From Phalacrocorax aristotelis (taxonomy: Eukaryota > Chordata > Aves > Suliformes > Phalacrocoracidae): DNA of 64,000 bases. The notes under the pieces were generated by a model that was given only the letters and a program-made list of their open reading frames with translations, was not told the origin of the DNA and searched no databases. The DNA lies in contig NC_134311.1 of NCBI RefSeq assembly GCF_949628215.1, forward strand, positions 13,764,582 to 13,828,581, given 5' to 3'. Each line of letters begins with the position of its first letter. Position 1 is the first letter of the stretch. Made by a program: the position numbers and the translations under genes. Below are positions 23,621 to 35,262 of this stretch, in pieces.

Positions 23621-25569
23621 AGCTTGTGAATCTTATAGGCAAATATAGCCATTTAATAGCTTTTGGCCTTTGCATTCCTCTACAAACAAGAACAAGGAGA
23701 CAGATGAGGACAGAAAAATATAAAGTAATGCTTAAGCTTCACATAGTTATTTAAGAGTATTTTCTTGGGGAGAACTGGACTTATTTGACCATTCTGCCTC
23801 TGTGTGTATCTGCACCCTCTTTTCTCACCCCTCCCATTAACTTTTGACATTACTCTCCAATGTCAATCCAGTCCAAGAGGGAGAGAATTTTCAGGCACTG
23901 GTTCCTTTTAGGAGATGTGAAAACATGTGGCTGGGCAAAAGAGGGGGAGCCAGTAAATAATCCCTTCTTTCCCACCTCTCCTTCCAAAAGAAAAAGCTAA
24001 AAACCTGTCCTTTTATTGTTAAACAGAAAATCCTCTGGAATGTACTGGAAACCAGGCTTCAGTGTTTCTGCTACTCAGATGGCTACTTTTTTTTTTAGTT
24101 AGTTAGTTACATTCTGGCCAAAGAAGCAACTGGGTACCAAAACATATTTTTAAAATTTACCTATAAGTGTGCAATTGAATTAAAACACAGTAAGCTGAAG
24201 TCAGCAGTAGTACATGCACCTCATCATTAAAAATAGGAATAACTGCTTTGAGAGGATTGACCTGTTGGGTCAGGCTCAGTTTTAGGGAGATGCTTCGAGT
24301 CTGAATTCTCTTTACCCTTTTTCAAGTGTGGTAATCTTTTTCATCTCTGCAGGATGTGATGACTGGACAACATGAAAGGAAATAGAAAGTCTGGAAATCT
24401 CATTTCTTGTTGATTTAAATCACAAGCTAAGAGGCACTTGGATCAAAAATGTATCCTTGGGCACAAGGAGTGCAGATTTACCACATAACTTTTTTTTTTT
24501 TTTTAATAGCACATTTTATTCCTGTTTGTACTTCTTTTTTTCTCTTTCATTGTAAAGCTTAGATCATATATTCCTGTATTCTTCTCAGTCTCCTTTGTTT
24601 CTAGGCTTCTGTTTTGCCCGTGTCATTCTGTCCTTCCAACTTGCCTGATGATTTTTATCACCTTTATTTTGAGGTTTCTGGAAAAAAAATAAAAAAAAAG
24701 TACAAGCTCAAGAAACTCAGAAAAAAACCACGTCTTCTTGTAATTACTTGATGTCACTGTGCCTTACTCTACTTCCAGTAGAGTGGTAAATACATATGTG
24801 CAGCAAGCTTTCTCCAAGAAATTATGTACTGGAATAAGTTTTAGTTTGGATTGTTCACTGGAATGAGTTCCTGTCACTTCATCATTTTGTGTTAATACTG
24901 TGTTGATATTCGGTCATATTGAGTCTAAATAAACAACTCACTGCCTGATAAGCTTTCAGGAAACTTACCTGGTGTCATTTGACTGGCCTTTCCAGCCCGG
25001 GAAATGCTTCTTGTAAGAATGCTTCTTACAAAACACCTTTTCTGACTAGGCTGAAGAAATGGAGTTGACATCCCATTTAAATATGCTGTCTCTCCAAACA
25101 GCTCTCAGCTATACTGCAATATCACAATATCATCCTAAACAGAATGTGTAGCTGTCACTTGGCTGATTATTAGTATTTGCTGATAAAAGTTTGTAAAATG
25201 TAGGAAATAATTATTATTCATAAATGTGCATAACCACATGTTACTTTGTGCATAAGCAGAAGCACTCTTCTTAAGGAAAACTTTTTAAGGAAAACTTTTT
25301 TAAGGAAAATTGTTCCTTAAAAGGAAATTTACTCATATATTGAATTTTATTTTATTTCAGTGGGTTTTTTTCTTTCATCCAAGACCCAGGTAATTACTTG
25401 TCAGACTTTAAAATAAAAAATAATCCAAGGGATAAGGTCTTTGCTTAACAGTTAAGAATGAGGCTTTCTCTAGTCAAGATATTTGTTACAGAGGGAGTTT
25501 AAAAAAGTGTCAAATGTCTCTCTTATTATTATATGAAGAATAAACTCAATAATTTTTATTTTGCTCTAC
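23621..25569. other. intergenic, no gene seen
   Basis: AT-rich sequence with poly-T runs (about 24490-24505) and small hairpins. At 25011-25031 TTGTAAGAA and TTCTTACAA form a 9-bp stem with a 3-base loop. No coding sequence supported. Confidence 0.65.
25271..25327 (+). repeat. short tandem repeat of TTAAGGAAAACTTT
   Basis: Two near-perfect copies and a third partial copy. The last copy is followed by TTCCTTAA, which forms an 8-bp hairpin with the preceding TTAAGGAA. Confidence 0.7.
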
Positions 25570-25664
25570 ATTAGAGCGACTCTTCAAGCTTCTGGCCAAC
25601 AGAACCTGGTCCTTATGGGTGACTTCAACTACCCAGACATCTGCTGGGAGAACAATATGGCAAC
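25570..25664 (+). mobile_element. CR1 LINE copy B, part 1 (endonuclease)
   Basis: The peptide [17 protein letters not shown] is the C-terminal part of the CR1 apurinic endonuclease, containing the conserved GDFN motif. The expected continuation (FLECVEDYFF) is found only at about 26755, after an intervening CR1. The 5' end near 25570 is a truncation point. Boundaries are within 15 bp or so. Confidence 0.85.
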
Positions 25665-26748
25665 TTGCATGGACAAGTGCACTCTGCGCTGGATTAAAAA
25701 CTGGCTGGGTGGCCGAGCCCAGAGAGTGGTGGTGAATGGAGTCAAATCCAGTTGGCGGCCGGTCACGAGTGGTGTTCCCCAGGGCTCAGTGTTGGGGCCG
25801 GTCCTGTTCAATATCTTCACTGATGATCCGGATGAGGGGATTGAGTGCACCCTCAGTAAGTTTGCAGCTGACACCAAGCTGGGTGGAAGTGTTGATCTGC
25901 TGGAGGGCAGGAAGGCCCTACAGAGGGACCTGGACAGGCTGGATCGTTGGGCCGGAGCCAACAGTATGAGATTCAACAAAGGTAAGTGCCGCATCCTGCA
26001 CCTCGGTCACAACCACCCCATGCAACACTGCAGGCTTGGGGAGGAGTGGCTGGAGAGCTGCCTGGAGGAAAAGCACCTGGGGGTGCTGGCTGACAGCTGC
26101 CTGAACATGAGCCAGCAGTGTGCTCAGGCAGCCAAGAAGGCCAATGGCATCCTGGTTGTATCAGGAATAGCGTGACCAGCGGGAGCAGGACAGTGATTGT
26201 GTCCCTGTGCTTGGCACTGGTGAGGCTGCACTTCGAATACTGTGTTCAGTTTTGGGCCCCTCACTACAAGGAGGACATCGAGGTGCTGGAGCGTGTCCAG
26301 AGAAGGACAATGAAGCTGGTGAAGGGTCTAGAGAGCCGGTCTTATGAGGAGCGGCTGAGGGAACTGGGGTTATTTAGTCTGGAATGAGGAAGCTGAGGGG
26401 AGCCCTTATCACTCTCTACAACTACCTGAAAGGAGGTTGTAGCGAGGCATGGGTCGGTCTCTTCTCCCTAGTAACAAGCGATAGGACGAGAGGAAACGGC
26501 CTCAAGCTGTGCCAGGGGAAATTTAGGTTGGATATTAGAAAAAACTTCTTCACCAAAGGGTTGTCAAATATCGGAACAGGCTGCCCAGGGAAGTGGTTGA
26601 ACCTCCATCCCTGGAAGAATTTAAAAGAAGGGTAGACGTGGTGCTTGAGGATATGGTTTAGTGGTGGACTTGGCAGTGATAGGTTAGTAGTTGGACTTGG
26701 TGACCTTAAGGGTCTTTTCCAACCTTAATGATTCTATGATTCTATGAT
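25665..26748 (+). mobile_element. CR1 LINE copy C, inserted inside copy B
   Basis: Begins in the middle of the RT ([20 protein letters not shown]), passes [17 protein letters not shown] and ends with the 3' UTR and two ATTCTATG units (26731-26748). A long frame (about 200 codons, 25561-26175) runs from copy B into copy C only by chance at the junction, so it is not one protein. The catalytic FADD box is FAAD (25861-25872), losing an aspartate needed for polymerase activity. This copy lands in the endonuclease of copy B, so it is younger than copy B. It is nearly the same as copy A in its last 700 bp or so. Confidence 0.92.
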
Positions 26749-27231
26749 CCACCAAGTTCCTGGAATGCGTAGAGGATTATTTCTTCATACAAATGCTAGA
26801 TGTGCTAACCAGGAGTGAGGCACTGCTGGACTTGCTATTCACAAACTGAGAAAACCTGCTTTGTAATATGTTGGTTAGTGACAGTCTTGGCTGCAGTGAT
26901 CACAATATTGTGGAGTTCGGGATCCTACTGAGCATGTGGAAGGTCAGTTCTAAGACAAGGGTTCTAGACTGTTAGAAGAGCAAACTTCAGCTCACTCAGA
27001 ACTCAGTTGGGAGGGATTCAATGGGATGCTTCCAGCTAGTGAGTGCTGGGAGTTCTTCAAGAACTCTCTCTTGGAAGCACAAAACCAGTTTATCCCCTAT
27101 AAAGGAAAGGGAAGTAAGCAGAGCAAGAGGCCCCCTTGGCTCAACCATGAACCCCTGGGTCTACTCAAATCCAAAAGGGAAGCGCACCAGAGATGGAGAA
27201 GTGGAGGATTATCCATTGCAAGCTACAAGGG
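26749..27231 (+). mobile_element. CR1 LINE copy B, part 2 (endonuclease end and linker)
   Basis: Resumes the endonuclease (TKFLECVEDYFF, DVLTRSEALLDLLFTN, then SLGCSDHNIVEF, whose SDH is the conserved catalytic-region motif) and the linker to the RT (RPPWLNHEPLGLLKSKREAH). Stops and frameshifts are scattered through it. It ends at the AAGGG target sequence (27227-27231) of the solo LTR. Confidence 0.9.
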
Positions 27232-27729
27232 TGTCATGGATTAGCCGGCAGCTCAGCCCCACACAGCCGCTCACTCACTCCCCCACCAGTAGGTGGGGGA
27301 GACAATCAGAAGGGTGACACTCGTGGGTTGGGATAAGAACAGTTTAATAATGAAAATTAAAAGAAACAACAGAAATACAATGTAAAGGAGAAGAACGAGA
27401 GGTGCAAAACCTGGGGTGGGGGGGTGGGGGGGTAAGCGGGGGTAAGGGGGGTGAGGGGAGGGAAACAAACCACATGTGATGCAGCCGCTCACCACCCACC
27501 GACCCAACGCCATGCTGCCCCCGAGCTGCAACTGCCCCCCTTAATATACTGGTCATGGTGTCACGTGGTATGGAATGAACCTGCCATTGGCCAGTTGGGG
27601 TCAGCCTCCCCCACCGTGGCCCTGCCCCTCCCAGCTCCCCCCCGCCACGCGGCAGAGCGTGGGAAGCTGGAAAGGTAGCCAACCCCCACAGTGAGGAGAA
27701 TTAACCCCTTCTCAGCCAAAACCATCACA
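27232..27729 (-). mobile_element. solo LTR of an endogenous retrovirus inside CR1 copy B
   Basis: A 498-bp segment begins TGTCATGG and ends CCATCACA. It is flanked by exact 5-bp duplications AAGGG (27227-27231 and 27730-27734), and the CR1 linker reads on across it (ASYKG, then KGIARACRGAVRKAKASLEL). The 5-bp duplication is typical of ERVL-like avian elements. In the minus orientation the order is as expected: a TATATTAA box from the TTAATATA at 27542-27549, an ATTAAA signal near 27344, then a short 3' part. Sequence character (ACACAGCCGCTCACTCACTC) resembles an abundant avian LTR group I know, but I cannot name the family securely. No internal retroviral genes remain. Confidence 0.9.
27413..27462 (+). 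repeat. G-rich low-complexity tract within the solo LTR
   Basis: Many runs of four to seven G separated by one to four bases, enough for a G-quadruplex on the plus strand (the template side for a minus-sense LTR). Confidence 0.8.
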
Positions 27730-29580
27730 AAGGGCATTGCCAGAGCGTGCAGAGGTGCGGTTAGAAAAGCAAAAGCCAGTCTTGAACTGAAACTGGCTGT
27801 AGACATGAAAAATAACAAGAAAGGATTCTTCAGGTATGTCAAGCACAAGCAGAAACAGAAGGAAAACACAGGCCCACTGTTAAACAGAATAGGAGAGTCA
27901 GTCACCAACGATGCTGAAAAGGCAGAGGTCCTCAACACTTTCTTCACCTCTGTCTTTACCAACACTGTTGGCTTTGCGAATGAAATTCCCAGTTGATCCA
28001 ATCATAAACCCACTATCAGTGAAGGAACAGTTAGTATGTGAACTATTACAGGAGCTTGACACCTACAAATCAATGGGTCCTGATGACATCCACCCGAGGG
28101 TGTTGAGAGAGCTGGCTGACATCATTGCAAGACCACTCTCCATAATCTCCAAGAAGTTGTGAAGAATGGAGGATGCCCCAGAGGACTGGAGGAAGGCAAA
28201 TGTTACCCCTATCTACAAGAAAGGCTTGAGGGAGGATCTGGGTAACTGTAGGCCCATCAGCCTTACTTCAATCCCTGGGAAAGTTATGGAATGAATCCTC
28301 CTGGGGGCCATCACAAGTCAATTGAAGCACGTGACTGGGAACAGCCAACATGGCTTCACTAAAGGCAGATCGTGCTTGACAAATCTGGTGGCCTTCTATG
28401 ACACAGTGACTTGCCTGGTTGACACGGGGAAGGCAGTGGACGTTGTCTACCTGGACTTCTCCAAGGCTTTTTATATGGTTCCCCATGGCCTCGTCCTGGA
28501 GAAATGAACGCATTATGGCCTAGACAAGTGGTCTGTGCAGTGGGTGGGGAACTGGCTGACAGGCCGCACCCAGAGGGTGGTGGTAAATAGCTCTTTCTCA
28601 AACTGGCAACCTGTCACAAGTGGCGCCCCCCAGGGACTGACATTCAGCCCAAAGTTATTCAATCTCTTCATGAGTGATCTGGACAACGGCATCAAGTGTA
28701 GCCTGATGAAGTTTGCTGATGACACCGAGTTGAGCGGGGAAGTAGACACTCCAGAAGGGAGAGCTGCTCTGCAGGGAGATCTGGACAGGTTGGAAGAGTG
28801 GGCCAGCAAGAACCTTATGAAGTTCAGCAAGGACAAGTGTAAGGTTTTGCACCTGAGAAAACATGATCTGGGAATGAAGCACAGACTGGGATCCACCTGG
28901 CTGGAGAGCAGCGCTGTGGAAAGGGACCTGGGGGTGCTGGTGGACAGAAAGCTCAACATGAGCGAACAGTGTGCTGCTGTGGCTGAGAAGGCCAACAGGA
29001 TGCTGGCTTGCATCAAAAAGGGCATCGCCAGCAGAGAGAAAGAAGTCATTATCCCGCTCTACTCAGCGCTTGTCAGGCCACACCTGGAGTACTGTGTACA
29101 GTTCTGGTCCCCGCTATACAAAAAAGATGTGGACAGGCTGGAAGGGGTCCAGAGAAGGGCCACCAAGGTCATCAAAGGACTGGGAAGGCTGCCATGTGAG
29201 GATAGGCTGAGACAACTGGGTTTGTTCAGCCTTGAGAAAAGGAGGCTCAGAGGGGATCTCATCACCATGTACCAGTACTTAAGGGGTAGTTACAGAGAAG
29301 ATGGAGGCTCCCTTTTTACATGGAGTCCCATGGAGAGGACAAGGGGGAATGGACACAAGTTGCTCTTGGGGAGATTCCAATTGGACAAGAGAGGGAAATT
29401 TTTCACAGTGAGGACAGTCACCATTGGAATAATCCCCCCAGGGAATTGGTTGACTCGGCCACGTTGGACACCTTCAAGAGTCGGCTGGACAGGGTGCTGG
29501 GCCCTCTTGTCTAGACTCTGTTCTTCCTAGAAAGGTTGGAGTAGATGATCCCTGAGGTCCCTTCCAAACTGTGATTCTAG
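27730..29580 (+). mobile_element. CR1 LINE copy B, part 3 (reverse transcriptase and 3' UTR)
   Basis: Continues the linker into a nearly complete [36 protein letters not shown] (motif A, 28451-28471), SGAPQGLTFSPKLFN, and an intact FADD box (28712-28723). A last frame of 331 codons runs 28535-29530 without a stop. In-frame TGA codons near 28293 and 28504 and a frameshift near 27990 kill the protein. The 3' end reads CTTCCAAACTGTGATTCTA, a different tail from copies A, C and D. That means a distinct subfamily, older than copy C because copy C sits inside it. Confidence 0.93.
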
Positions 29581-32500
29581 GGAATGGCTCATGTTAGACA
29601 TGGAAGATGACAACATTCCAGGCAAATTCGAAGGCAATTTTTGGCCAAAATGACAGTTTATAACATAGAACAATATTAACCTAAGCTCACAACTTACCCG
29701 TTAACTAAATCTAAGATTTTTAAAGAGAGGAGATTGCCTAACACAACTCTAGCTGGTGGATAGTTGTAAGGAAGTTAGTCTTGTTTGGGGTTTTGTAAAA
29801 TAAAACATACAATCATCCAGCATTAGCAGACATTAAATGAATTTCACAGTTAATTACTACTTAGTAATGCCAATGTGACTGTATTCCTTATGCTAGAATG
29901 ATAATATATCAAACAGACACAAACCCCAAATCCTCCTAATAAATATAATAATTTTTCATCTATTCAAATGAATATGGCAAGTAACTACCATTCATTTATG
30001 AAGCATGATTAGACTATTAACATTTGCAGCTCAGTTCACATATGCAAAGAATGAAATGATGCATTAAGGAAAGTAGGTGCTATAAAGAACTTAAAGGTTT
30101 CTGTCCACATAAATACAGTGTAAATGCCATGGTAAAGACTTGTGGTAAAGATGCTTCAGTCTATTTTAGTACGTAATTTTATCTCATGCATTTATAGTGG
30201 AGACAAATAGACCCTTCTTAATAACAGACTAGATTTGTGTGGGCAAAGAGCAACAATATTACTTGAAGCTTTTTGAACACAGTCCATCAACTGCTTGTAG
30301 AAGGGAAAGCTAGTGTAAAGAACCACACTCTTTTGCCTTTAAACTGGAGATATTTAACATTCAAGAAAAACTTATTACAAGAGGAATGGTTAGCAAAATA
30401 ATTCAGGATCTGCTTCTCCAAATCTTAATAATTTCTGTAAGTTGGGAGTACTTTGGTCCAAAGAATCTGCCATCTTCAAAGTAGAAAACAAAGCCAAAGT
30501 TGCTTTAAATTTTATTAAAAAAAAATCCTAAAGTATTTCGTCTTCCCAATCTTTTGGCACTGAGCTCAACACACGTCATTTGCTAAGCATCCATTAGTAG
30601 CATGCCGTATTACTGAAAGCAATCAGCATTATTTGTGAGTGCCTTTAATTTGGTATCACAAGCAGTGGATGAGAATATTACTTCAGATTAAAAGCTAAAT
30701 AATTTCTTCATTGACCTCTTGTGCAGCTTATAATTGCACACGTGCCTTACATTACTCTTCTTCAAGCCTAGCCACTGTAAAAATCATTCTTTTTATGAAA
30801 TATCTGAAATTATAAGCACCCACAAGATTCAGATCAGATGTGTTAGGTGTTAGTTTTTTTCTGAAATACTTGGTACTTGTCAAGGATTTTGAAATACAAG
30901 TGGAAACAAGCATGGGATTCAAATTATCTTTTGCTCACTTGTCCAGATGATTGTTTTATATGACTGAGTCAGCATGAGTATTAAATCCAGATTGATCTTT
31001 AAGCATGGAAGTAGTCATGTTAGCTTCAGCTCTCAAAGTTACATGCTTAATCAAACAGCGCCTGTTCAAGCAATATATATTTGTGCAAAATTGGAGAAAA
31101 ACCCCTATATATAACCACCACCGCTCCTCCTCCAAAGAGTATAAAATGTTGAACTTAAAGTCTGGTGCCTTTGATGAATACCATTCACAGCTATTTGAGA
31201 ACCAAGCATTCAATGCCCACTTGTCAACTAGATGAAGGTTTTGGTGTCCACACTGAAATGTGATAGCAAACAAATTGAATGGGGGTAGGCACCATGGGTG
31301 GCCACCATGGCCAAACTTTAACTATGTGTGCCTCAGGAAATGGGGAGGTTCCTACTTCTGTTCATTTATCTGCTTTGCAATTAAATCAGTTTACTTTTAT
31401 ATTAGGCTGATCCCTGTGTCAGCCAAAGTGGGCCAAGGATGAAGACATTTGAAAAATCCTCTTTCACTTTACAAAAGTAATGGTGTTCGTTACTGAAATA
31501 CAGTACTCCAGAGAGTGGCAGAGAGACCTTTTCATGTCTTTATGTTGATAGTTTGAGTACCGCTGGGTTAGTGGAAGAGTATGATGATGCATATGTGAAA
31601 TGTTTTGGCAACTGGAAGTTCATTGTCAAGCAGACAAGGACCCTACTACAAAGTCAGCTCTACTTAGTCAACCACTACTTCTAGCAATGAGGCCAATAAC
31701 TTCTCATCCCAGTATAAGGTCTCCCAAAACAGAATCATGACATATTGCCATAGCAGTAGGCTGCTGACTCTGTTAGGCTTGGCATGCATGTCAATAGGAC
31801 TTTAAAGGTCTTAGGCCCATTGATAACGCTGCATTCACAGGTGGGCAAATAATCTCTAAAACAAAACCTGTAAAATGAGTCAATTGAATCTGTTCTTGTG
31901 CTTTGAAATGTTTAAATTAACTTCCTGAATAACTTGAAAACACTGTTCTGAATAGGGGGGGTGATAGAGCTTAGCAGTACTCATGTATCACATAATGTTT
32001 TATTGCTCTGAGCATTTGCTTTGATTACCAAAACACAGGGTGAAAAACACCAACACCTCAGGTCTAACAGTATATGCTTGTTTTCTCTCCTTTCAGGCTG
32101 ATTAAAAAAAATTATTATTGATTGCATAATTTCACAGACTCTTTCTTCAGATTTCACTGGGAAACTCCTGATGAAATAGGTGTAGCTGATGCAGAGCAGG
32201 AAGCTTGACGAGTACTGCACATGTAGTTAGTACCCTTATACACTGGTGGGGAATCAGTAACTGGCAGCATGCTTTACAATTGAAAAATATGTCTTTAAGG
32301 AACTAGTGCAATGACAGTGGTATTGTACAGCCTCCTTTGCTGACCTACCCTGTCTTTTACTTAAAGTAGGCTGATCCATACCTTTTGATTTTTTATAGAA
32401 TATATTTGCATTCTTTTAACAGCCCTAAAGAACTGGTGTTGTATTGTATAACAGGAACCTGCAGAAAAAAACAACAGTGTATTACACAGGATCACCTGTT

Positions 32501-33389
32501 GAAATCCTGCTTACACATAGGAAGAACATAATCGTTTTATGGCATGAAGAGCGTGTCATGCTACTTTTAAATATGAATTATTACCCATGGATAAACTACC
32601 CAAATGAGAAAGAACACTTCACATCAGTTAATGTATGGTCTTACGTATCTGAAAAACATTACTTAAACCATTAACCTAATAATTACCAAGTGGTACTCTG
32701 ATCACTTTTGTGTTCAACTTGGGAAGGGCTTTTTCAGTCAGCAAATATTTCATTGCATCATTGGAGCTTAAGATATGTGAAGGAAAAGTAAGAATATCAT
32801 CATAATTGAACTGCAAAACTAATACAAGAAAAATGTGCAGTTAATATAAGTTACCTCTGTATTAATGCCTAAAGCTCAAGAAAATGTGAAGGAATTGGAA
32901 GTCTTCATTCAGCACACAGATATATGGTTGTTACTGCTGAGATTTGTTAGCAGGACTTACATGATTGAAATGTTGAAACTATTGTTGGAGACAAATTGGT
33001 AAAAGGGGACAGAGGTGGTATACTGTTGATTTTATCCAGTTTATCAACAGCTTGGATGTCAGGTTATTAAGTCTGGTAAATGACTGGATAAAGCACTGGT
33101 AGAAAGCCTTTTTAAAAACCCCAGTTTTTAAAAAACTCTTCAATTCAGGCTGAAGAGCCAGTGCATTAAAATGCTCATCTCATCTCTGAGGCACCAAAAT
33201 AAAATGGTGCCTTCTAGGAGAAGAGCAGTTATGAAAATGCATGCTAGAGAATTTGAGCTGCCACCACCACTAATACGGCTTTGAATTTTCTAAAGTTCCC
33301 AGAAGTTCCACTTCCTTTACCGCCAAAGTAATGTGAAAAAGTGACCAATGTTGTGTGACAGCTCATTCTGGTAATGCTGGTGTAAAATT

Positions 33390-33480
33390 TAATCACTAAA
33401 TTAGCAGTAAGCGCCTGCAAATGATTAATTACCCGCTAATGACCTATGCAAATTGAATACATACCCATCTATTAATGTAG
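33390..33480. promoter_or_regulatory. candidate conserved regulatory element
   Basis: Within 90 bp there are a perfect POU octamer ATGCAAAT (33446-33453), a homeodomain-type TTAATTA (33425-33431) and several TAAT cores (CTAATGAC, CACTAAATTAG, ATTAATG). This density is typical of vertebrate developmental enhancers, but motif density alone is weak evidence. Confidence 0.25.
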
Positions 33481-34028
33481 GTACTTAACACTATGGAATT
33501 GCAAGTGTTCCCAAGAAGAAATTATTATCGCAGGGGGACATTTCCACAAAAGTGTAAATAAAACATAGTTACGTTACGATACTGTATAACTGAAAAGAAA
33601 AAAAACACCTCAAATCCCTTATTTTTGAAAAGATTGGCTATTTCCTTCAAAGGCACCTTATTAAACTAATAGCTGTTTGAAGCCTGTGTGCAGTTCAAAA
33701 TCTAATCAAGAAAATATTTCAGGATAAGCTTAATTTCCTACTCTTCTGTATGTTAAGATGGCTGACCTTTTTTCTACCAAATTTATTTTTCATTTGATGA
33801 TTTTTTAACCCAATTTTTTTAGATTCAACTTTCTATGGAAAGTTTTTGTGATAAGGGGTAGGAGAGATAATCTTACTCAAAAAAACAGCTGCAAAAGGCA
33901 GCAGAGGGAGGCAGTCACACAAGCTGTAGGGCCCCTGGGAACACGGCTCAGAGGTGATGGGAGCTAAGGGGCAGCTAAATTATAGCTCCTGCATTAGGCC
34001 AAACATGCAATTTCCAGTTTCTGGAGAA

Positions 34029-34090
34029 ATGGGGGGGTGGGGGTGGATGTGGGTGAAGTAGCGTGGTGGGGGAGAGGGGGAGGAGGAAGC
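34029..34090 (+). repeat. G-rich low-complexity tract
   Basis: Repeated runs of three to seven G (GGGGGGGTGGGGGTGG, then GGTGGGGGAGAGGGGGAGG). It can form a quadruplex. Confidence 0.75.
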
Positions 34091-35262
34091 AGTCAATTCT
34101 GGGGAAAACTTTCAGTTCATTATCCTTCAGTTTCATTAGAAATACTAGAAAGGGAAAAAAACCCAAACATCTTTATGGACATACATCTAGGAAATTATGT
34201 ATTAGATACAATATATGCCATATATTTTAGTAGGTACCAAATATGCAGTTACTCTCCTAGAAATTATATTTAGCTTCACACAGGGATCATTACTGACTAC
34301 AATTTGGAAATATATTCATTTCCAGAGATTGGGAAGAACAAGAAAAGTAATATCTGAATGCTGGAAGATCACATACAGAAAACTAGTCGCTCAAGTGTTG
34401 TCTCCAAGTAACACCATCTGGGAGGTATTCAGATGAGTTTATACTTTTGTTGTTAGGCATAGCATAACATAGCATAAATAACTGCATACAAAACACCACC
34501 TAAAAGTAGGTGAAATCAGGCTTGAAGTCCCATGGACCTCACTGGGTTCAGGTAGAGTGAGGGGGAAGATAGCCACAATTGAATTCAATCAACTGTGTCC
34601 TGAGGGGATGGAGGTCCTGCATCCTGACCCCTCCTTCCTGCAACCTTCAGTAGTAACTGCCTTGTGTCATAACAAAACCAAGCTGATGAATCATGACTCT
34701 CTTGTAGACGTTTGGCCCTGCTTAGCCACAACTCAGCAAATCCCAACTGATGGCAATTTATAGCAAATATGCTGTTAGCTTGCAAAACAGCAGCAAGAAC
34801 AAATGAGTGGCTTGGATATGTGCCCAACTCTGTACAGGGCATACATTAGGGCAGAGGCAACCTACTTAGTCATCTTTTCCATACTTCCAGCCTTGGCTGA
34901 TGAATTTGCACATGCAAATATTGAGGCTAATTTGAAAACCTCCCAGAGCTGTTTTGAGTGCTTTATAAGTCATATGACGGGGGTAACACTCTGTAACAAA
35001 ATTAATTCAAAGTATATTTTCCCAAAAAGGCACAAGACTAACCCTCTTCTTCCTTCACACCTCAAAAATAATCCTCAGCATTTGATGGTAGATGTAATGG
35101 GACAAAACCACGTTGTTGTGAAGAAACTAGTACAGGCTGCAAAATTCTGTGGCTGCCACTTAGGGAGGATCAGTTCTGTGTCCGATTTGTTATCAATACT
35201 TAGGAAAGAAGAAACTCAGCCCACTTAAAATAGTCCATGCTATGTCATATAGCACATAAAGC

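Larger units (their letters stand above)
29581..35262. other. intergenic, no gene seen
   Basis: AT-rich. The longest open frame (34803-35228, plus, 141 codons) has no recognisable domain and is listed among the rejected items. A motif-dense patch at 33390-33480 and a G-rich tract at 34029-34090 are listed separately. Confidence 0.65.

Noticed and set aside
25561-26175. 204-codon frame that looks like one reverse transcriptase protein
   Set aside because: It fuses the endonuclease of one CR1 to the RT of another at an insertion junction, and its catalytic box is FAAD.
27241-27682. Overlapping frames in the solo LTR on both strands
   Set aside because: Low-complexity peptides from the G-rich tract; LTRs do not normally encode proteins.
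31290-31312. Near-palindrome CACCATGGGTGGCCACCATGG
   Set aside because: Imperfect (one extra base) and short; likely chance.
31739-31793. Hairpin-like sequence with some words resembling miR-31 (GCCATAGCAG, TTGGCATGC)
   Set aside because: The mature miR-31 sequence is not present, pairing needs large bulges and the resemblance is partial.
34803-35228. 141-codon plus-strand frame just before CR1 copy D
   Set aside because: No recognised motif and no splice or promoter context; not supportable as a gene.
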